From the NCBI GenBank assembly GCA_027318915.1, contig DAHVOH010000021.1:1-45976 (forward strand): a stretch of DNA of 45,976 nucleotides, given 5' to 3'. The position numbers were made by a program, and so were the translations under genes. Below are positions 35,982-43,916 of the stretch, in pieces (within the stretch, counting starts at the first letter, position 1; each line of letters starts with the position of its first letter). The DNA is from Clostridiales bacterium (GTDB lineage: Bacteria > Bacillota_E > Sulfobacillia > Sulfobacillales > JAIMBI01). Below the pieces are notes generated by a model that did not search any database, was not told the DNA's origin, and worked only from the letters and a program-made list of their open reading frames with translations.

Positions 35982-36150
35982 CCGCGCTCCGTCCATCCCC
36001 TGTCCCCCCACCCGCCGAGAGACGGTGTCCATGTCCGCAAGCCTTCGTCCTTCACACCGGGCGGTCCTTGGATGTGTGCACTTCGGCATCCGCGTCGGCG
36101 GTCCCTCTGCCTCTCGTGCCGGCGCCGGATGGGCGGGAGACGCCCTGCCC

Positions 36151-36156
36151 TATAAT
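36151..36156 (+). promoter_or_regulatory. -10 element upstream of FAD oxidoreductase
   Basis: A perfect TATAAT 39 nt before the TTG start. No -35 hexamer is present at 16-19 nt, so an activator may be needed. Confidence 0.4.
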
Positions 36157-36195
36157 AGGGGGGTCATCACCGTCCCAAACAGGAGGGCGGATTGC

Positions 36196-37449
36196 TTGGA
36201 TGCGGTCTATTGGCAGGCGCCCGGGCCCGAGCCCTGGGCCTCTCCGGTGCCGCCGCGCAGCGCCGACGTGGTGGTCGTGGGGGCCGGACTGACCGGTCTC
36301 TCTGCGGCGCTCAGCGCGGCGCGTTGCGGCCGGCACGTCGTGGTCGTGGATGCCGGAGCCGTCGGGGACGGCGCCAGCGGCCGCAACGGCGGCCAAGTGC
36401 TCACGGGCTTCGGCCCCGACTATTGCCAAGTTCAGCGACGCTTCGGGCCCGAGCAGGCGCGGACGCTCTGGGAACAGGGCTGCCGGGCCGTCGAGCATGT
36501 GGCCGGGCTGATTGCGCGCGAAGGGATCGCATGCGGCTGGCATCGCGGCGGACACCTGGCGGTGGCACCGAGCGCAGCGTTCCGGAACCGTTTGGCCCAA
36601 CAGGCGGCGGCTCTCCAGTCCGCCGGGTTTGCGGTCCAGTGGCTGACCGCCGACGAAGTGGCGGCGCGTCTGGGCTGGCCAGGCTACCGGGGTGGCCTGT
36701 TTGACCCGGCTTCGGCCACCTGCAATCCCTATCAGCTCACGCGGGGATTGGCCCGGGCCGCGGCCCGCGCCGGCGTCAGCATTGTGGAGGGGGCAGCCGC
36801 CCAAGTGGTCCCCGCCCAGGGCAGCTACCTCGTGTCATCGGCCAAGGGTTCGATCACATGCCAACAGGTCCTCCTGGCGGTCAACGCCCGCCTGCCGGCC
36901 CACGTGCCGGCCCTGCGACATCGCATGCACCCCGCCCGGGGATGGGTGCTGGCCACCGCGCCCCTGCCCGAACCGTTGGCGTCCGAGCTTTTGCCGGGAC
37001 GCCCCGCGGTGTTTGAGGAATCCGACCGCTACGCCTATTTCCAGCTGACGGGGGACCGACGCTTGGTGCTGGGCGGCCGGGTATCTCCGGGGGCCGCACC
37101 GGACAGAGCCCGGGCGGACCTGCAGCGCTTGCTGGCGGCAGTGGCGCCGCCGCTCACCGGGATCGATATCGACTTTGTATGGACCGGACCGTTGGCCATC
37201 GCCGCCGACGGCTGGCCGCGTTGGGGGCGCACGCCGGCCGGCGTGCACTGGCTCGGAGGCTACACGGGACACGGCGTCGCCCTGGCGGTGTGGCTGGGCG
37301 GCGAGATGGGGCGTTTTCTGGCGACCGGCGAGCCCCCGTCGTGGCCCCTCGGGGGACTACCCCCCCGCGCGCTGCCCCGAGGCGCGCGGGCGCGAACGTC
37401 CCCACGGCCGGGTCCGTCGTCGCGCGTCTTTCGCCGGGCGAGCCGATAG
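36196..37449 (+). CDS. FAD-dependent oxidoreductase (DAO family)
   Basis: A 417-aa enzyme with the FAD dinucleotide fold VVVVGAGLTGLSAALSAARC near residue 27, then VVVVDAGAVGDGASGRNGGQ (glutamate contacting FAD ribose, and the ASGRNGG loop of gamma-glutamylputrescine and D-amino-acid oxidases). The C-terminus has HWLGGYTGHGVALAVWLGG, which closes the FAD site. It likely oxidises an amine, amino acid or polyamine. The start is TTG at 36196, chosen because AGGAGGG lies 8 nt ahead and no ATG or GTG in frame has such a site. It diverges from the FGGY/GH31 operon but need not be functionally linked. The last 40 residues are Arg/Pro-rich and unlike the family. Confidence 0.85.
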   Translation: MDAVYWQAPGPEPWASPVPPRSADVVVVGAGLTGLSAALSAARCGRHVVVVDAGAVGDGASGRNGGQVLTGFGPDYCQVQRRFGPEQARTLWEQGCRAVEHVAGLIAREGIACGWHRGGHLAVAPSAAFRNRLAQQAAALQSAGFAVQWLTADEVAARLGWPGYRGGLFDPASATCNPYQLTRGLARAAARAGVSIVEGAAAQVVPAQGSYLVSSAKGSITCQQVLLAVNARLPAHVPALRHRMHPARGWVLATAPLPEPLASELLPGRPAVFEESDRYAYFQLTGDRRLVLGGRVSPGAAPDRARADLQRLLAAVAPPLTGIDIDFVWTGPLAIAADGWPRWGRTPAGVHWLGGYTGHGVALAVWLGGEMGRFLATGEPPSWPLGGLPPRALPRGARARTSPRPGPSSRVFRRASR

Positions 37450-37595
37450 GGAAGAAACCGCCTCGGCGTGGTCATCCTTCGCCGCACGACGACCTCCACG
37501 GGGCACATTGCCGACGATTGTTCGGTCCGCGCGAAACGTCAGGCGTTCCGGCTCTACGCCGTCACCGCCGGCGGGTCCTGCGGGCGGCCGCGCGG

Positions 37596-38288
37596 TCAGG
37601 CATTGGGTGCCGTGGCCGTGACGGGCTGTACCGTAATGTGCCCGCACTGCAAATCGGTGGTCGTGCCGCCGTACGGCTGAATGGTACCGGCCGTTCCGGT
37701 CAGCGTCAGATAATGGTAGGCGTTGGGCGGGGTGATCTCAAGCGCCGCCGACTTCGGACAGGTGAGGCCGCCATAGCCGGTCGCGTCCGGAAACTGCATC
37801 GAGAACCAGGCATGGCCCCCGGCCTGCAGCAACACCGTGACCGGGGTGGCCGGCTGGCGCACCACCGTGGTCGAAAGCGCCTGTCCGCCGGCATTCAGCA
37901 TCTGCAGGCCGGGATAGCCATACACGGTGCAGGCCGAGCTGCGGTTGTTGGTGAATTCGTAGACATTCACCACGCTGCCCGCAGCCCCGGACGAGCTGAC
38001 CAGACTCACGGACAGTTGTCCCGACAGGCATCGGGCCGGGCCTGAGCTGCTGGCGCTCGACGATCCCGAGTAGCTGGCGGGAGAGGGGCTGGATGCGGAA
38101 CTGGACGAAGCGGCGGAGGATGAGGGAGCGCTGGACGAAGACGGGGCGGCGCTGGACGATGCCGCCGACGAACTGGATACGCTCGGCGACGGCGCGGCCG
38201 CCGGCGTGCCAAAGCCACAGCCGGCCAGAGCCAGCATCCCACACAACGACGCCCCTGCCACCGCCATCCGTCCCCACCCTGTCGGCAT
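37596..38288 (-). CDS. Serine-rich lipoprotein with DUF4232-like domain
   Basis: A 230-aa secreted protein. The signal peptide ends in a lipobox (MLALAGCGFG), so it is probably lipid-anchored. A low-complexity Ser/Ala/Pro linker of about 60 residues follows and must lie outside the cell. The C-terminal domain, about residue 85 onward, has SVSLVSSSGAAGSVVNVYEF, NNRSSACTVYGYPGLQML, and TCPKSAALEITPPNAYHY with CGHITVQPVTA; the NxSxxxCxxxGYP pattern is that of DUF4232 proteins, whose role is unknown. ATG at 38288 follows GGGAGGTG. No neighbour suggests a function. Confidence 0.75.
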   Translation of the reverse strand: MPTGWGRMAVAGASLCGMLALAGCGFGTPAAAPSPSVSSSSAASSSAAPSSSSAPSSSAASSSSASSPSPASYSGSSSASSSGPARCLSGQLSVSLVSSSGAAGSVVNVYEFTNNRSSACTVYGYPGLQMLNAGGQALSTTVVRQPATPVTVLLQAGGHAWFSMQFPDATGYGGLTCPKSAALEITPPNAYHYLTLTGTAGTIQPYGGTTTDLQCGHITVQPVTATAPNA

Positions 38289-38473
38289 AGCTCGGCACCT
38301 CCCGCCGCGACGCACTTTCTCTTGACTTTATCACGACCTCAGCCGGTGCGATGCAACACCTTTCCGGTTTGGGGACCCATGGTCCCGCGCGGCGGCGGGA
38401 CATCGCCGCCCGGGAGCCGGCACAGGCCATAGGAGAGGCCGGCGTCTTTCGTGGACCGCTCCCGACCGTCGCG

Positions 38474-39367
38474 TCACATCCCGGCGTGCACACGCTCGGC
38501 GAAGCGGGCGACCGTGTCATCGAAGAGGGCTTCCTGTTCCAGATACACCATGTGAGAAGCCCGGGGAAGCACAGCCAGTTCCGCCTGCGGCATCGCGGCG
38601 CGGAGGCGTTCGGCATAGGCCAACGGGGTCACCGTGTCCCGTTCGCCCCACACCAGCAGCGTCGGACCTTTCCAGGACCGCGCGGCCGGCAGCGCATCGG
38701 CGTCGTGGATGGCTTGGGCCGCGGCGATATAGCCCCGGCGCCGCACTTGGCTCATCACCCGCCGCGTCTCGTCATGCACGGCCGGCGACGCGAACTCGGA
38801 GAGGACTTCCGGTGTGCGCCGGCGCGCCATCTCTTCGATCGACAGCGTGGTGACGGCATCGATGCGCGCCCGGAGGTGTGCGTCTTTCACCGCGGCGGGC
38901 TGTGTGCGGTCGCCCAGCGTGGCGTCGACCAAGATCAAACCCGCCACCATTTCCGGATGGCTTTGCGCCATCGCCAACGCGCACACGGCTCCAAAGGAGT
39001 GGCCCATCACGACGGCGCGGTCCGCCCCCACTTGGCCGAGCGCCTCCGCGGCAACCCGCCCGTAATCCGCCATGGAGAACCCCTCGGGCGGATTGGCGCT
39101 GGCCCCGTACCCCGGCGCGTCCCAGGCCAGCACACGAAAACGGGACTGCCACCGCGCCGCCAACGACGCGAACGACGCCGCCGTCCCGCCTATCCCATGA
39201 AGGCAGTACAGAATCGGCCCGTGGCCGCAGTCCTCCACATGGATGGTCAAACCATCGACCGTCGCCTGGCTCGTCGCCTCACGCTCCTCCCCATGGATTC
39301 CATTGACACTACCCCTACCTGTTCGCGATGCGGCTCGGCGCTCCCTTCCCCAAGCGCTGGTCCGCAA
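38474..39367 (-). CDS. Alpha/beta-fold hydrolase
   Basis: A hydrolase of about 265 conserved residues. It has the oxyanion motif LYCLHGIGGTAASF, nucleophile Ser in VVMGHSFGAVCALAMAQ, the acid Asp in LVWGERDTVTP and His in LPRASHMVYLEQE. The reaction (esterase, lactonase, dehalogenase or C-C hydrolase) is not determined. The start is doubtful: homology begins around QATVDGLTIHVED. A good GGGGAGGAGC site is followed by a GTG that is one base out of frame, and no standard start codon follows it in frame except a TTG inside the domain. The 39367 start is therefore the longest option and may be too long, or a base is missing in the assembly. Confidence 0.75.
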   Translation of the reverse strand: MRTSAWGRERRAASRTGRGSVNGIHGEEREATSQATVDGLTIHVEDCGHGPILYCLHGIGGTAASFASLAARWQSRFRVLAWDAPGYGASANPPEGFSMADYGRVAAEALGQVGADRAVVMGHSFGAVCALAMAQSHPEMVAGLILVDATLGDRTQPAAVKDAHLRARIDAVTTLSIEEMARRRTPEVLSEFASPAVHDETRRVMSQVRRRGYIAAAQAIHDADALPAARSWKGPTLLVWGERDTVTPLAYAERLRAAMPQAELAVLPRASHMVYLEQEALFDDTVARFAERVHAGM

Positions 39368-39725
39368 GGGAGAACCGCGGCGGTTCTCCCACCCGCGCGA
39401 CCGGCTGACAGACGGGTCCGGAGTGGTTCAGGCAGCCCTCGGCGACCGTCAACCCAGATGCCGGGGAACGGGCTCCCGCCGGTTCGGCCCCCAGGTTGGC
39501 GCAGGGCGGTCCCCAGGACAGCCGGCATGGGCCGCAGCCGCACGCCGCCGATGCCCTGTGGGCATAGCGCGCGGGGGATCGACGGCCCGGACAGGAATTT
39601 CCTCGCTTTTCGAGAATGGGCACTCAAGCGCGGTTGACGGCTGTGTTCCGTGACACACAATGCCGACACGCCGGTCCGGCGATCGTTCACGGCACCAGGC
39701 GGCAGGCACATGGAGGGGGAACACC
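39368..39725. other. Divergent intergenic region with possible promoter
   Basis: No gene is seen. TTGACG (39634-39639) with CACAAT (39656-39661), 16 nt apart, may drive the rightward MFS gene. A short inverted repeat TGTGT/ACACA (39642-39646, 39655-39659) lies between them. Nothing else was recognised. Confidence 0.35.
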
Positions 39726-40970
39726 ATGGGGTCCGGATCATCCTACACGCCCCGAGTCACCGTACGGTCTATGGCCCATAAAAGCACCGGCACATTTTGG
39801 CTCATCGTGGTCATCGCCGCCATCCCCGCTTTCCTGGAGGGATTTGACTCCAATCTGTATGTCTTTGGATCACCCATCATCGTGCATCAAATTCACGGGG
39901 CCGTGAGTCTGTTGGCAACGGCGGCCTCCGGCTACGCGGCGGGCATCGCCATCTTCAGCATCGTGGGCGGGTATCTGTTTGACCGCTTCTCCGTGAAGTA
40001 CGTCGTCATCGGATCGGTGGCCTTTTTCACGGCGTTCACGCTGCTGACCGGGTTCGTCCGCACGCCCGTGGAGCTCCTGGTGGTCCGCACGCTCGTGGGC
40101 GTCGGCATCGGCGTCTTTCAGCCCGCCATCTTGGCGCTGTTGGGCGACATGGTGTTTGAGACCCGGGGCCGCGCGGTGTCGGCGTTCGCCGTCTTCTTCG
40201 GCGGCGGTCTCCTCGCCGGTCCCTATCTTATCGCTCCCTTCCTTCCCCACTATCAGATTCCGTTCATCATTTCCGGCCTGGCCAGCCTCGCCGGTCTGAT
40301 TGTGTTCTATCTGGTCATCCCCAAAACCTACAAGACCCTGGACCGCACCAAAATCGCGTTGGCCGGGGTGTTCACCCGCAATGTGATTTTCTTGTCCCTG
40401 TCCATCCTGTTTTTCGGCATCGCCCTGTTCGGCGTGAGCAGCTATTTCTCGGATTATCTCCTCAAGTTTCTCCTGCTCCCCAAAATTGAAGCGGCCACGA
40501 TTGTCGGCATGACCGGCCTCGGGGGTCTGGTATGCGCCTTCCCCATCGGCTTCTTGGCCGACAGGCTGGGCCGCAAGACCGGCGTCACCGTCTCGGCCGG
40601 GCTGGTGATGATTGGCGGCGTGGGCCTTTTCATCGTGTCCCGCAACGTGGCGGCACTCATCGTCCTGACCCTGGCTTTCGGCGCCGGGCGGGGCATCTAT
40701 GCCAGTTTGGTCGCCGCTTTGGGACAGGACTCGGTCGACGATGCGATTGCGGGCAGCGTTACCGGGTGGCTCTTTTTGGTCTTCAACCTCGGCGCGTTTC
40801 TGGGCGGGCCCATTTTCGCTTCCCTGCTGTCCCATGGCTTCGCGACGGCCGGATTTCTGACCGTTGGCCTGTCCAGCGTGCTGGCCCTGCTGCTCACCCT
40901 GCTGACACGGCCGATACGCCAAAGCAACATTGTCGACCAAGAGGTGGCGGCGCCGCCAATGCCGGGATAG
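39726..40970 (+). CDS. MFS transporter
   Basis: A 414-aa major facilitator with 12 predicted helices. Helix 1 has LIVVIAAIPAFLEGFDSNLY, where the Asp after the first helix (GFD) is typical of the aromatic-acid and sugar:H+ symporter groups. The loop 2-3 signature is YLFDRFSVKYVV. In the second half FLADRLGRKTGVTVSAGLVM is the repeat of the MFS A motif. The N-terminus carries about 30 extra polar residues. The substrate is unknown. ATG at 39726 follows GGAGGGGGAACACC. It is divergent from the alpha/beta hydrolase, so an organic acid or ester substrate is conceivable. Confidence 0.85.
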   Translation: MGSGSSYTPRVTVRSMAHKSTGTFWLIVVIAAIPAFLEGFDSNLYVFGSPIIVHQIHGAVSLLATAASGYAAGIAIFSIVGGYLFDRFSVKYVVIGSVAFFTAFTLLTGFVRTPVELLVVRTLVGVGIGVFQPAILALLGDMVFETRGRAVSAFAVFFGGGLLAGPYLIAPFLPHYQIPFIISGLASLAGLIVFYLVIPKTYKTLDRTKIALAGVFTRNVIFLSLSILFFGIALFGVSSYFSDYLLKFLLLPKIEAATIVGMTGLGGLVCAFPIGFLADRLGRKTGVTVSAGLVMIGGVGLFIVSRNVAALIVLTLAFGAGRGIYASLVAALGQDSVDDAIAGSVTGWLFLVFNLGAFLGGPIFASLLSHGFATAGFLTVGLSSVLALLLTLLTRPIRQSNIVDQEVAAPPMPG

Positions 40971-41296
40971 GGCATCTCGTCTCCCGCCGGCGGCTGCCTC
41001 CGGGCCCGTGATTCGGGTCCCATGCCGCATCGCGGGACGGGCGTCCCCCGGAGTCACCGCCGGGCCGGCAACCGGACCGCGGCCGGAGATCCGTTCGGTG
41101 ATATCCCGGACCAGGACCTGGCCGCGGCCCGATTGTTGAGGGCCAAGCCCTTCCCGTCTGGCTCCCGGCGGTGTGATGGGCGCCTTGGGCACGACTGTCC
41201 GGCCGGGGGTTTATAATGATCCGAGCCGCCTTCACGCGCCTCCGTAGGCGATCGGGCACATTGAGGAGGATTCGGCTTGGTGGGGATGATACGACG
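40971..41296. other. Intergenic region carrying racemase promoter
   Basis: No gene of normal size is present in these 326 nt. A perfect TATAAT lies at 41212-41217, with no good -35. A short leader frame occupies 41277-41300. Confidence 0.4.
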
Positions 41297-41300
41297 ATGA
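41277..41300 (+). other. Seven-codon leader frame coupled to the racemase
   Basis: A strong GAGGAGG site at about 41263 is followed after 7 nt by TTG GTG GGG ATG ATA CGA CGA TGA. Its stop overlaps the racemase ATG (ATGA). The racemase itself has no good site at the right distance, so ribosomes may load on this leader and reinitiate. Confidence 0.4.
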
Positions 41301-41995
41301 AAACCATCGGCTTGTTGGGCGGCCTCAGTTTCGAATCGTCCATCGAGTATTACCGGCTCATCAACGAGGGAGTCCAAAAACGGCTCGGTGGGGTGCATTC
41401 GGCCCGCTGTCTCCTGTACTCGTTCGACTTCGGCGAAGTGGAGCGGCTCCAGCATCGAGGGGCTTGGGAGGCGCTGACCGACCTGATGTCCGATGCCGCC
41501 ATCCGTCTGCAGGGAGCCGGGGCGGACTTTTTGGTCATCTGCTCCAACACCATGCACCGCACGGCGGAGGACATCGAAAGACGGAGCCGGCTTCCTCTGC
41601 TGCACATCGCGGATCCGACCTCCGCCGCGATTCAGGCGCAAGGTCTCCACCGCGTGGGCCTTTTAGGCACGGCGTTTACCATGGAGGAGCGTTTTTACCG
41701 GGCCCGTTTGGAAGAACGCTTCGGCTTGACCGTGCTGGTTCCCGAAACGGCCGCCAGGACCCAGGTGCACCGCATCATCTATGAGGAACTGGTGGTGGGC
41801 CGAATTCTGCCCGAGTCCCGCGCCCTCTACCAGGCGGTCATCGGAGACTTGATTGACGCCGGAGCGGAGGGCGTGATTCTGGGCTGTACCGAGATTGGCT
41901 TGTTGATCCATCCAGACGATGTGGGCATTCCCGTGTTCGACACCACCGAACTCCATGCGGAGGCCGCGGTCCGGCACGCGCTGGACGGGCCTTAG
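41297..41995 (+). CDS. Aspartate/glutamate racemase family protein
   Basis: A 232-aa protein beginning MKTIGLLGGLSFESSIEYYR, as in YgeA-type racemases (MKTIGLLGGMSWESTxxYY). The two catalytic cysteines are present: Cys82 in FLVICSNTMHRTAEDIE and Cys197 in GVILGCTEIGLLI. Both are needed for proton abstraction from either face of an amino acid, so the enzyme should be active; the preferred amino acid is unknown. ATG at 41297 is set by homology and by the ATGA overlap with the leader frame. It converges with an MFS gene across a strong hairpin. Confidence 0.9.
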   Translation: MKTIGLLGGLSFESSIEYYRLINEGVQKRLGGVHSARCLLYSFDFGEVERLQHRGAWEALTDLMSDAAIRLQGAGADFLVICSNTMHRTAEDIERRSRLPLLHIADPTSAAIQAQGLHRVGLLGTAFTMEERFYRARLEERFGLTVLVPETAARTQVHRIIYEELVVGRILPESRALYQAVIGDLIDAGAEGVILGCTEIGLLIHPDDVGIPVFDTTELHAEAAVRHALDGP

Positions 41996-41996
41996 C

Positions 41997-42021
41997 CCCG
42001 CCCGCCCGTCAGGCGGGCGGG
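41997..42021. terminator. 10-bp GC hairpin between convergent genes
   Basis: CCCGCCCGCC-CGTCA-GGCGGGCGGG is a perfect 10-bp stem just after the racemase stop and overlapping the last codons of the leftward MFS gene. It is very stable but lacks U-runs on either side, so it may work as a bidirectional termination or mRNA 3'-protection element. Confidence 0.5.
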
Positions 42022-43283
42022 CTCTGTCCGGCCGACAAGGAGGTCGCCGCGCCGGGCATACTCGTAGCGGTCTGCTCCTCGGGCGGCCGGACGTGGCGGA
42101 ACATGAAGTAATAGGCCACGAGATTCATCCCCATGAACAAGGTGGCGCCGTAGATGGGCACGTCCAGAATGGCGTCCATCAGCGCGCCGCCCACCGCCGG
42201 GCTGATCATGGACGTGATGCCCGACGGCACGGAGCTGAAAGCCGAGATGCGGCTTCGATAGCGGTTGTCGCTCACGCCCATCACCCAAGACTGTCGGGCC
42301 GGCATGCCCAGCGAGTTAAACACCATCCGCAGCGTGTACAGCGCGCCCGCAATCCAATAGGTGGGCGAAATGGCCATGGCCAGCAGAGCCAACAGGCCCA
42401 GTCCGCGCGTGATGGTCACCGTCACGACAGCGCCCCAGCGGGCCGCCAGGTTGGCCGACCAGAGATAGGGCAGGGCCGAAGCCAAATTGATGATGGTATA
42501 GAGAATGCCCAGCTCGGCCGGGCCGACGCCGTAGCGGCGGTAGAACCAGTAGGTCAGCAGCGGTCCGAGGAAGCCGAACCCGAGACCATTGAGCGCATTG
42601 GTCAAGCCGAGGCGCCCCAGCAGCTGCCGAAAAGACAGCTGCGGGGCGGAACCTTCGCCCACCGTCGTCGTGGCCTCAGGCTCCTCGCGCGGCTCGCGAA
42701 TCGGGATCGTCACCAGAAGCATCAGCACCGCCACCAAGATGCTGCCCAAAAACAACACGCGGTAACTGGCCACCCAAGTCCAGCCGCCGCTGTGCAAAAA
42801 CCTGGGGACGATGGCCACCATGGAGCCCAGCGCACCGGCGAGCACCCCCACGAAGGAGATGGTGCCGAACGCCCGCGTGCGATCGTGATCCGTCACCGAC
42901 CCGGCCACCAGCGGCTGTTCCGCCGGGAAGACCGGACCCCACGAACCGCCGCTGCCGGCGCCCCCGCCTTTGCCGACTCCGCCCAAGCCACTGGCCAACA
43001 CCACCCACCAGAACGCGCTGGTTTGGGCCATCACCAGTCCGCCCAGCGCTCCCATGGCGGCCAACCCCATGATGACCCGCCGTCGGCCGATCTTGTCGCC
43101 CAAGATGCCGACGGCGATGATGAGCAGGAGCGTCACGCCGCCGGACACCGCCAGCAAAAAGCCGATCCGCGTGGCCGAGTACCCGGACACGGCCAGATAC
43201 AAGGGAAACACAACCGTGAGAAAGGCTGTGGAGAAGCTCCGGAGGCCTCTGCCCAGATAGAGCCAACGCATATTGCCGGCCAT
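42009..43283 (-). CDS. MFS transporter (drug/metabolite exporter type)
   Basis: A 424-aa major facilitator. It starts MAGNMRWLYLGRGLRSFSTA and has the A-motif loop VGILGDKIGRRRVIMGLAAM after helix 2; LVMAQTSAFWWVVLASGLGG follows. A glycine-rich loop (GGVGKGGGAGSGGSWG) and a long central cytoplasmic loop around PIREPREEPEATTTVGEG separate the two halves. PARQSWVMGVSDNRYRSRIS in the second half is like the TxVP..xR of exporter families. The substrate is unknown. ATG at 43283 has GAGGGC upstream. A 21-bp palindrome sits at the promoter, suggesting control by a repressor, often the drug-sensing MarR or TetR type. Confidence 0.85.
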   Translation of the reverse strand: MAGNMRWLYLGRGLRSFSTAFLTVVFPLYLAVSGYSATRIGFLLAVSGGVTLLLIIAVGILGDKIGRRRVIMGLAAMGALGGLVMAQTSAFWWVVLASGLGGVGKGGGAGSGGSWGPVFPAEQPLVAGSVTDHDRTRAFGTISFVGVLAGALGSMVAIVPRFLHSGGWTWVASYRVLFLGSILVAVLMLLVTIPIREPREEPEATTTVGEGSAPQLSFRQLLGRLGLTNALNGLGFGFLGPLLTYWFYRRYGVGPAELGILYTIINLASALPYLWSANLAARWGAVVTVTITRGLGLLALLAMAISPTYWIAGALYTLRMVFNSLGMPARQSWVMGVSDNRYRSRISAFSSVPSGITSMISPAVGGALMDAILDVPIYGATLFMGMNLVAYYFMFRHVRPPEEQTATSMPGAATSLSAGQSPPA

Positions 43284-43325
43284 GATGCCCTCGCTTTCGT
43301 CCGCCGCCGATGCGCGCAATCTTTC

Positions 43326-43360
43326 GTCGTTAACCTAGTTAACGACAACGACTCATCATA
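43326..43360 (-). promoter_or_regulatory. Perfect 21-bp operator palindrome and -10 of the MFS gene
   Basis: GTCGTTAAC-CTA-GTTAACGAC (43326-43346) is a flawless inverted repeat with 9-bp arms, AT-rich in a GC-rich setting. On the minus strand a TATGAT -10 (43355-43360) lies just upstream, putting the palindrome at the transcription start. Such TTAAC..GTTAA sites are typical for MarR-type dimers. No regulator gene is adjacent. Confidence 0.6.
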
Positions 43361-43373
43361 ACGCAAGTCAGCG

Positions 43374-43844
43374 TCACTTGCATCTCCCGTGCGCAACTCG
43401 GGGACGAGGGGCGACAGGCATGGGGACGATGGTCCCCGGGCGGGCTGCAAAGCCATCTGCCGGTGCAATCCGGGTCGGCTCGGCGCCGACACCCGGACGT
43501 CCGGCGGCTCCCGGCCCATAATGTGGCAGGCCGGCAACCGGCGACCCAGGGGCCACGAACGTGCCGTGGAGACGTTCGCCGGCGGCCATGAAGAGGACGG
43601 CCGGGGGGAGCGGGGCCGGGGCCAGGTCGGCCCAGCGCTTTGGATGCGCGGCGTTGAGTGCCCTGGCTGGTGTCGCTTCGTCTTCTAAGTCCTGGTCGCG
43701 GCAGCCGCCGACGGTCGCCCGGAGATCCGTCGCCCGCCCGGCGCATGAAGCTCGCGCGGGCAGCGCCGCGATGCCTGCGCCCCCATCCCGGGCCCACACG
43801 GCCAGCATGGCCGCGACCACTCCTGAACGGATGGGGGCAGCCAC
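43374..43844 (-). CDS. Doubtful small ORF in the gap between purK and the MFS gene
   Basis: A 156-aa frame from GTG 43844. The middle has GC-rich third positions (around PPAVLFMAAGERLHGTFVA), hinting at coding, but no ribosome site precedes the start, the composition is Pro/Ala/Arg-rich and no family is recognised. A competing frame overlaps. This 630-nt gap may instead be decayed sequence plus the MFS promoter. Confidence 0.2.
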   Translation of the reverse strand: MAAPIRSGVVAAMLAVWARDGGAGIAALPARASCAGRATDLRATVGGCRDQDLEDEATPARALNAAHPKRWADLAPAPLPPAVLFMAAGERLHGTFVAPGSPVAGLPHYGPGAAGRPGVGAEPTRIAPADGFAARPGTIVPMPVAPRPRVAHGRCK

Positions 43845-43916
43845 CGGAAAGTCGGGAAGTCTCCGGGACAGAGCGCGCGCAGTGAAGCCGCGATGCGCGC
43901 CGCACTGCCGTTTGCC

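Noticed and set aside
34515..36032. Xylulokinase in a xyloside (YicI-type) operon
   Set aside because: The GH31 partner resembles YihQ rather than YicI at the nucleophile motif and at Tyr518; the kinase has no xylulokinase-specific motif that I can identify. Kept open as an alternative, not as the call.
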